Origin: Halorussus caseinilyticus
Lineage (GTDB): Archaea; Halobacteriota; Halobacteria; Halobacteriales; Haladaptataceae
NCBI RefSeq assembly: GCF_029338395.1
Contig: NZ_CP119809.1
Span: forward strand, 558,001 to 622,000
Reading direction: 5' to 3'
DNA length: 64,000 nt
Shown: in pieces, positions 58,763-64,000 of the stretch
Position numbering within the stretch: position 1 is the stretch's first letter
How the letters are laid out: every line of letters starts with the position of its first letter
Notes under the pieces: model-generated
Seen by the model: only the letters and a program-made list of their open reading frames with translations
What the model was told of the DNA's origin: nothing
Databases searched by the model: none
Program-made: the position numbers and the translations under genes

Positions 58763-60826
58763 ATGACAACGACAACAGACAAACTTCGCGGCGTACTCCT
58801 TGCTGCGATGCTGGTAATGTCGGTTTTCGCCGGCACCGTCGCCTTCGCGGGCGCGGCCACAGCGCAGGCAGGAAACGTCGAGATGGGCAAAGCGACTTCG
58901 CTAGACGCGGGCCAGAGTTACTGGGCCGGTCAGACCGTCTTCAACGACTCCGCACTGAGTAGTTCCGCAACTGTGCAGATTATGCATGCCAACGGTGAAC
59001 TGTACGACACCATCACTACCGACAGTGAAGGTGACTTCAAGTTCAGCACCGACGGCATGGAAGGTGGCTTCTACCTCCAAGAGGACGACGGTACGAACCT
59101 CAGTGTTGGTGGAAGCAACCTCTCCTTCACGGTTCGTGACCAGGACCTGAGCGCGTCCTTCGAGGACGGTAGCGTGGACAACGCTCACTCCTCGACGACG
59201 AACTTCACCCTCGGTTCCAAGCGCATCGGCTACAACGTCACGCTTACGGCGAGTGGCCTCAGCTCCGAGGAGCTTCAGGGCGTTCTCAACGTTACGTCCA
59301 ACCGCACCGAGAGCGGCGTTGCCATCGTGAACGTTCAGCAGGAAACGTTCAGCACCAACTTCAACGGCATCTCGGCCGGTAACTACACCTTCGAGGCCGA
59401 AGTGAACGACACCGGCGCAACCGCCTCCGCTGACATCAACGTCACCGAGGGTGGCGACGCCATGTCGTCGTTCCAGAGTGGCTCGGTCGTCACCGACGAG
59501 CGCGGTGACATTGCCACGTACACCATCAACCTCGAAAACAGCAACATGGCCAACGCCTCCATCGGTAGTCAGGATGTCAACTGGAAGGCTAACTTCACCG
59601 TCAACGACAACAACAACGACGGCGAAGTTACCGTTCAGTTCAACAGCTACCAGTCCGGTAGCGCCACTGTCACCGACTTCGTGAGCGCCACGGGCGAAGA
59701 CAGTGTCGACACCAGCGGTGGCCCGCTCCAGGGCGTCCACACCAACTGGGACGACCAGTCCCCCGACTCGGGTCTCGGTAGCCCCATCGCGGCCGGTCAG
59801 TACGAGATGACGACGGGCGTCACGGGTGACGACGACGTTACCCAGCTCGTCCTCAACGAGGGCTCCGTCGACAGCGCCCAGGTCTGGACGCACCCGCGTC
59901 AGACCAGCAACCTGCCCGAAGACGTGAGCGCTCTCGTCAGCGGTGTCGTCGAGGGTGACTCCGTCGCCATGCAGGACCTCGCAGTTGTCGAGTTCAGCGC
60001 GTCCGGTCTCTACGGCGACGCCAGCCTCGACATGCAGAACCTCAGCACTGCCACGAACGGCAGTGACGTTTACTCGATGAACTTCACGGAGACGAACCCC
60101 GGCGCGAACGCCCAGCCCAAGACATTCCAGGGCAACGGCACCCGCGCGGTCTACTTCGACTCCGCGAACAACACCATCTACAGCGTCGTTGACACCAGCA
60201 AGAACGGCATCGCCGCTGGTGACGAGTACCGCGCGACGTTCACTGTCCACCAGAACAGTAACGTCACGGACGAGGCTCGCTCGGCCAACGCGACGTTCGC
60301 CGTCGAGGACCGCGAACTCTCCTTCACTGGCGTGAACGAGAGCGACGTGCTCCCCGTTGGCGGTAACATCACTGGTGACACCAGCATCGCTGCTGGCTCC
60401 GAGTTCCAGGTTCAGGTCAAGTCCGACTCCTTCGTCCGCACCGCGACCGCGACCGTTCAGGACGACGGTACGTTCGTCGCTCCGTTCGACTTCAGCGATG
60501 TCGACACGGGCACGGAAGTCACCGTCTCCGCCAAGTCCGGTGACGCTAGCGACGAGGTTAGCGGCGTGATCGTCGAGTCCGCCGACCAGCCGGACGGCAA
60601 CGAGACGACGACGAACACGACGACGAACGAGACGACCACGACGACTACGACGACCACGACGACCACGACCGAGGAGACCACGACCGAGGAGACCACCGAA
60701 GAGGAAACCACGGAAGAGGAAACCACCACGACCGAAAGTGACGGTGGCATCCCCGGCTTCGGTGTCAGTGTGGCTCTCGTCGCACTCGTCGCCGCCGCGC
60801 TGCTGGCTCTCCGCCGCAGCAACTAA
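58763..60826 (+). CDS. S-layer glycoprotein / BGTF surface protein with PGF-CTERM
   Basis: A 687-residue secreted protein. Residues 1-35 are the haloarchaeal surface-glycoprotein signal (KLRGVLLAAMLVMSVFAGTV then AFAGA). The body is beta-rich with many N-X-S/T glycosylation sites (e.g. NLS, NFT, NVT, NRT, NYT) and acidic loops. Residues about 610-660 form a Thr/Glu-rich O-glycosylation linker. It ends with GGIPGFGVSVALVALVAAAL then LALRRSN: the PGF motif, a membrane helix and a basic tail, the target of archaeosortase A. It forms the cell wall array or a major surface protein. Codon use is less GC-biased than neighbours, as for highly expressed genes. The next gene is artA. Confidence 0.88.
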   Translation: MTTTTDKLRGVLLAAMLVMSVFAGTVAFAGAATAQAGNVEMGKATSLDAGQSYWAGQTVFNDSALSSSATVQIMHANGELYDTITTDSEGDFKFSTDGMEGGFYLQEDDGTNLSVGGSNLSFTVRDQDLSASFEDGSVDNAHSSTTNFTLGSKRIGYNVTLTASGLSSEELQGVLNVTSNRTESGVAIVNVQQETFSTNFNGISAGNYTFEAEVNDTGATASADINVTEGGDAMSSFQSGSVVTDERGDIATYTINLENSNMANASIGSQDVNWKANFTVNDNNNDGEVTVQFNSYQSGSATVTDFVSATGEDSVDTSGGPLQGVHTNWDDQSPDSGLGSPIAAGQYEMTTGVTGDDDVTQLVLNEGSVDSAQVWTHPRQTSNLPEDVSALVSGVVEGDSVAMQDLAVVEFSASGLYGDASLDMQNLSTATNGSDVYSMNFTETNPGANAQPKTFQGNGTRAVYFDSANNTIYSVVDTSKNGIAAGDEYRATFTVHQNSNVTDEARSANATFAVEDRELSFTGVNESDVLPVGGNITGDTSIAAGSEFQVQVKSDSFVRTATATVQDDGTFVAPFDFSDVDTGTEVTVSAKSGDASDEVSGVIVESADQPDGNETTTNTTTNETTTTTTTTTTTTTEETTTEETTEEETTEEETTTTESDGGIPGFGVSVALVALVAAALLALRRSN

Positions 60827-60961
60827 GCGTAGCTGACTAACCACCGGATTTCTCCGGTTTCCGCTGTTTCCATTTTTCGTACGTTCGACCCCGTAGCGAC
60901 AGCCGTCGCGTGGGAGAAACGAGGCATTTCCGTACTCCTAAGCAGTGCTTACCGGGACCGG

Positions 60962-61936
60962 TTGAAGCCGTCAACTCTTTATCTGGGCGGCGCGTTCACT
61001 CTGCTAACAGTGACTACGGCGTTGACAGACGGTCTGGCGTGGCTCGCAGTCGGACTGTTCGCCGCCGCCGCCGCACTCGACTGGTACGACGGCGACCACG
61101 GACGCGGGCGCGCGCGCTACCTCGCGGCGGGCGCGTGGGTCGTGTTCGGCGTCTTCTGGCTCGCGCTGTTTCCCCACTTCGCGTTCGAACAGAAGAGTTT
61201 CATCGAAGGTGCCCTGAGCCTCGTCGCGCTTCCGGCCTGTCTGTACGTCGGCTACCTGCTCTTGCAGGGGCGCGAGACGCTCTTTTTGCTCTCACGGGCC
61301 GTCGCGTTCATGGGACTCATCTACATGCCGTTCACGATGATTCCGCCCGCCAAGGAGTGGCTCATCGAGACGGTGGCATGGCAGGGCGAAATCGTCATGC
61401 AGTCGCTCGGCTACGAGTTTCAGGTGATTCAGCGCGAGGAGACTATCCGGGGCGCGTACTTCTTCGCCACTGAGAACGACGGCGAGTTCACCATCAACGT
61501 CCTGCTGGCCTGCACCGGTCTCGGGAGCATGGCCATCTTCGGCGGACTCATCGCCGCGGTTCGCGCGCCGCTTCGCCGAAAGCTTCGGGCCATCGCCATC
61601 GCCATCCCGGTCATCTGGGCGCTGAACCTCGTCCGGGTCGTGTTCATCACCCTCGCGTTCAGCCAGCAGTGGTTGCAGGTGTTCGTGGACCCGACGATGG
61701 CGCTGGTGGGTTACGAGAACCCCAACATGGTGTCGTACTTCATCTCCGACCGGGTGTTGGCCCAGAGCCTCTCGGTCGTCGCGCTGGTCGGTATCGCGTG
61801 GGCCGTCGCCCGCGAGGTGCCCGAACTCCTGACCGTCGGCGAGGACGTACTCTACATCGTGACCGGCGACGAGTACGACCTCCACGAGGCGGTCGGCACC
61901 GAGCGCCCGATTGCGACCGACGGTAAGGGCGAGTAG
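60962..61936 (+). CDS. artA: archaeosortase A
   Basis: A 324-residue membrane enzyme with about eight helices. Catalytic Cys184 in LLACTGLGSMAIFGGL, Arg225 in LNLVRVVFIT and Arg264 in FISDRVLAQS show the spacing of the archaeosortase active site (41 and 80 residues after the Cys), as reported for Haloferax ArtA. It cuts PGF-CTERM proteins and links them to a lipid. A TTG at 60962 is the best start; no ATG fits the N-terminal helix. Its substrate, the S-layer protein, is directly upstream. Confidence 0.9.
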   Translation: MKPSTLYLGGAFTLLTVTTALTDGLAWLAVGLFAAAAALDWYDGDHGRGRARYLAAGAWVVFGVFWLALFPHFAFEQKSFIEGALSLVALPACLYVGYLLLQGRETLFLLSRAVAFMGLIYMPFTMIPPAKEWLIETVAWQGEIVMQSLGYEFQVIQREETIRGAYFFATENDGEFTINVLLACTGLGSMAIFGGLIAAVRAPLRRKLRAIAIAIPVIWALNLVRVVFITLAFSQQWLQVFVDPTMALVGYENPNMVSYFISDRVLAQSLSVVALVGIAWAVAREVPELLTVGEDVLYIVTGDEYDLHEAVGTERPIATDGKGE

Positions 61937-62027
61937 TTCGGCGGTCGTGAGTCGGTTTTTTGGGGTTCTGAAGTCTGTTCCGAGAGAATAGTTTTGGTCG
62001 TCGCTGTCGAAAACGTCGCCTTCGGGA

Positions 62028-62801
62028 TTACTCCACGTCGAGCAGTTCGTCGGGCGCGTCCGCGAGTTCGGCGAGCGCGTCGGCCTCGACGTGGTGCAGG
62101 TCGCCCGGCACCACGAGCAAGTGAAGCGGGTCGCCGAAGTCGCGGTCGGCGAGTTCCGAGAGTCGGTCGGCAGTCACGAGTGGGTCGGGACTCCCGGCGC
62201 GCGCGACGACGACCGCCAACAGGTCGGGATACTCGTCGGCGAGCAGGTCGGCGGCGTGGTCGGCGGTCATGTACTCGTCGTTCCGGAGCTTGATGTCCAG
62301 ATAGACCAGCGTGTGCAGACCCCGCTCGCGGTTCTCCTCGATTGCGTCGGTGACGCTGGCGGGGATGCCGTCGGCACCGTGGGCGTAGTCGAACGGGAGC
62401 GTCGTCGCCTTGCCGAACCGGTAGTTCTGGAGTCCGGTGAGACCGCTGGCCGCGGACTCGGCGGTCGGGGCGTGGACGACGCGCGTGTCGATGCCCCGCT
62501 GTTCGGCTCGGAGTCGGAGGTCCACGTGCGTGGTCGAAATCATCGTGTCGCCCGCGGTGAGGAAGACGGCATCGCCCTCTTCTCCGGCCCGCAAGATGGT
62601 TTCGGGGTCCTGTTCGACGCCCGCGCGGTCCCGGACTTGGATTTCGGTGTCGTGGTGGGCTTCGAGGTCCGCGACGTTCGCACCGAGGAGTTTGCTGGTG
62701 TAGAACTCGGCGAAGACGCTATCGGCGTCTCGGAGCGCGTCCCGTCCCTCGACGGTTATCGACCGCTCGTCGTAGAGACCGAGACCGACGAATGTGAGCA
62801 T
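62028..62801 (-). CDS. dphB: diphthine synthase
   Basis: A 257-residue SAM methyltransferase of family length. LTFVGLGLYDERSITVEGRD, then VFLTAGDTMISTTHVDLRLR, HAPTAESAASGLTGLQNYRF, and YLDIKLRNDEYMTADHAADL are conserved. It methylates the modified His of EF-2. ATG at 62801; GGCTATAGC about 30 bases upstream is a TATA box. Confidence 0.93.
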   Translation of the reverse strand: MLTFVGLGLYDERSITVEGRDALRDADSVFAEFYTSKLLGANVADLEAHHDTEIQVRDRAGVEQDPETILRAGEEGDAVFLTAGDTMISTTHVDLRLRAEQRGIDTRVVHAPTAESAASGLTGLQNYRFGKATTLPFDYAHGADGIPASVTDAIEENRERGLHTLVYLDIKLRNDEYMTADHAADLLADEYPDLLAVVVARAGSPDPLVTADRLSELADRDFGDPLHLLVVPGDLHHVEADALAELADAPDELLDVE

Positions 62802-62886
62802 ACCCGGTGTAGGCGTCCGAGGTTGCTATAGCCTTTCGAGTGCGACCGACGACGCTCGCCAAAAAAAGCGGTGTCGGAGTCCGGAT

Positions 62887-63498
62887 TCAGTACTGCTGGC
62901 GGCTTCCGCCCTGCTGACCGAACTGTCGAGATTCGGTCTGCTGACCGAACTGCTGACCGGACTGGCCGTGCTGTCCACCCTGTCTCTGGACCGCGTTCAG
63001 ACCTTGGTCGAGCGTCTGAAGCGACTCACGGAGCTGCTGGACGGCCTCTTGGACTTCGGGCTGTTGGGCGTACTGCTGGAGTTCTTGGACGTTCTGCTGG
63101 AACGTCTGTCGCACGGCCTGCCCAATCGGTTGCGCGTACGGTGACTCGCGGACGATGAGTTTCTTCTCGAGGTGTGCGATGTCCTGCATGTCGTCGAGAG
63201 CGCGCACCGCCTCGGGCATCTGGCGTTTCGAGACCTTCGTCTTGGCCCACTCCGCGACCGATTCGATTCGGTCGAGGGTCTCGATGGTCTGTTGGACTTC
63301 CTGCGGGACGGTCTGGTCGAACTGCTGGCCGATTCGCTGGCCGAGCTGAGACCGTTGCATCTGAGGCTGTCGACCAACCTGAGACTGCTGGCCTACTTGC
63401 GACTGCTGGCCCATCTGGTGCTGTTGACCGAACCGCTGTTGGCCGAGTTGCGACTGCTCTTCCTGTCCGTACTGGGGTTGCTGGTACGTTTGTGCCAT
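62887..63498 (-). CDS. Gln-rich protein with a conserved helical core
   Basis: A 203-residue protein. Residues 1-55 and 165-203 are Gln/Gly/Ser-rich tails (QQSQVGQQSQVGRQPQMQ; QFGQQTESRQFGQQGG) that look disordered and prion-like. Residues 60-160 form helices (EVQQTIETLDRIESVAEWAK, RALDDMQDIAHLEKKLIVRE). I do not recognise the family. It stands alone with no operon partner. It may be a phase-separating or surface-sticky protein; unproven. Confidence 0.65.
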   Translation of the reverse strand: MAQTYQQPQYGQEEQSQLGQQRFGQQHQMGQQSQVGQQSQVGRQPQMQRSQLGQRIGQQFDQTVPQEVQQTIETLDRIESVAEWAKTKVSKRQMPEAVRALDDMQDIAHLEKKLIVRESPYAQPIGQAVRQTFQQNVQELQQYAQQPEVQEAVQQLRESLQTLDQGLNAVQRQGGQHGQSGQQFGQQTESRQFGQQGGSRQQY

Positions 63499-63862
63499 AG
63501 GTAGTCACCGACTCCGCCCGTCGCGGAGCCAACTCCGGCTACGACGATTTCCGTATTGAATGGCGACGCTCGTTCAGTGCCGTTCGGATTCGATTCCCGA
63601 TGCTTTCCCGCGATACCGGCGAGGGACTTCTCCCTCGCGGCGAATAGCCCCAGACCGTTCAAAACTGTTCACCCCGAGAACACTGAGCCTGTAGAACGAG
63701 TAACGCTATCACGTCGTACACCCCGAGGCATCGGAAGAGGACGATTGTAGCTGAGTAACGAACGCCCTCCCCGAATACAATCCGGGCAAAACCCGGACTC
63801 CCGGCGGGGAATCGGGACCGCGAAGCGTCACGCTTACCGCCGTACCCCGAAAAGTCGGGGGC
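63499..63862. other. gene-free stretch
   Basis: No gene is supported in these 364 bases. It holds moderate-GC sequence and a CTTACC box near 63831 that could be the promoter of the gene starting at 63863. Confidence 0.5.
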
Positions 63863-64000
63863 ATGGAAGCGCCGTGCGTGCGCGTCGAACGAGAGCGAGG
63901 CGAGGAGACCCGAACGCGGTTGGCCGAGGCAAACCTGCTCGCCGAGGAGTTCGAAATCGAAGTCGCGGAGGGGTACCTCTACCTCCCGGTGACCGACCCC
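63863..64000 (+). CDS. class I SAM methyltransferase, Trm5/TYW2-like (start only)
   Basis: The first 46 codons of a gene cut by the window end. MEAPCVRVERERGEETRTRL, then AEEFEIEVAEGYLYLPVTDP, matches the N-terminal domain of haloarchaeal tRNA methyltransferases of the Trm5b/TYW2 group, which modify G37 of tRNA. The catalytic domain is outside the window. Confidence 0.65.
   Translation, partial: MEAPCVRVERERGEETRTRLAEANLLAEEFEIEVAEGYLYLPVTDP

Noticed and set aside
60600-60730. Micro-satellite of ACC/ACG triplets.
   Set aside because: It encodes the Thr-rich linker of the S-layer protein, a normal feature of these proteins.
58901-60844. A 647-codon minus-strand frame opposite the S-layer gene.
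   Set aside because: It is the antisense reading of the S-layer gene; no domains, no start context.
1-64000. Replication origin.
   Set aside because: No orc1/cdc6 gene and no cluster of ORB-like repeats were seen.

Overview
The window comes from an extremely halophilic archaeon (class Halobacteria). The evidence is GC-rich DNA with acidic, Asp/Glu-rich proteins, many leaderless genes with a TATA-like box 25-30 bases before the start codon, archaeal TFB, L11 and diphthine synthase, CetZ, archaeosortase A with a PGF-CTERM S-layer protein, a HalOD1 domain, and many haloarchaea-only families. The genus cannot be fixed from sequence alone. Family numbers (DUF...) are recalled, not searched.

Layout. 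0-13 kb: housekeeping and transport genes (PiT-type phosphate permease fragment, MFS, crotonase, DUF5797, DUF5787-like protein, Nudix, an S10-like paralogue, NhaC antiporter, M20 amidohydrolase, blue-copper protein, HalOD1, CPBP, DUF302, a TatA-like stub). 13.6-17 kb: NreA repair protein and a sarcosine-oxidase-type flavoenzyme. 17-22 kb (minus strand): one half of a Tad/type IV pilus-like secretion locus (ATPase, platform protein and two accessory proteins). 22-24 kb: a small secreted Cys protein, CetZ and an HTH regulator. 24-30.5 kb: tfb, rnhA and its operon partner, a RosR-like PadR regulator, ppa, a degenerate DHH protein and an AP-superfamily enzyme. 30.7-35.3 kb (plus strand): the second half of the pilus-like locus, four overlapping genes, the last frameshifted. 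35-46.5 kb: small metabolic genes, a true DHH phosphoesterase, a GpgS-like glycosyltransferase, peroxiredoxin, tatA, tRNA-Arg(CCT) and hpt. 46.7-52.7 kb: a complete seven-gene Mrp Na+/H+ antiporter operon (A-G). 53-64 kb: coaBC, L11, DRG GTPase, a tandem glyoxalase, the S-layer gene followed directly by artA, dphB, a Gln-rich protein, and the start of a Trm5/TYW2-type methyltransferase.

What stands out. (1) A dispersed, modular, intergenic repeat family occurs at nine places. Each copy has a head with CTTGAACC and ACCGCAC-type runs, a middle with CCTCCCC, and in full copies a GC-rich hairpin end. (2) The two pilus-like half-operons share a nearly identical leaderless promoter plus downstream block at the same distance from the ATG, and a third, orphan copy lies at 15.0 kb. 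(3) Other points: a tiny secreted protein built on two copies of a CX4C block, a duplicated hpt tail, a second palindrome family just after gene ends, a tRNA-end duplication next to a long perfect palindrome, paired operators around a TATA box, and a small leader ORF in front of the S-layer gene.
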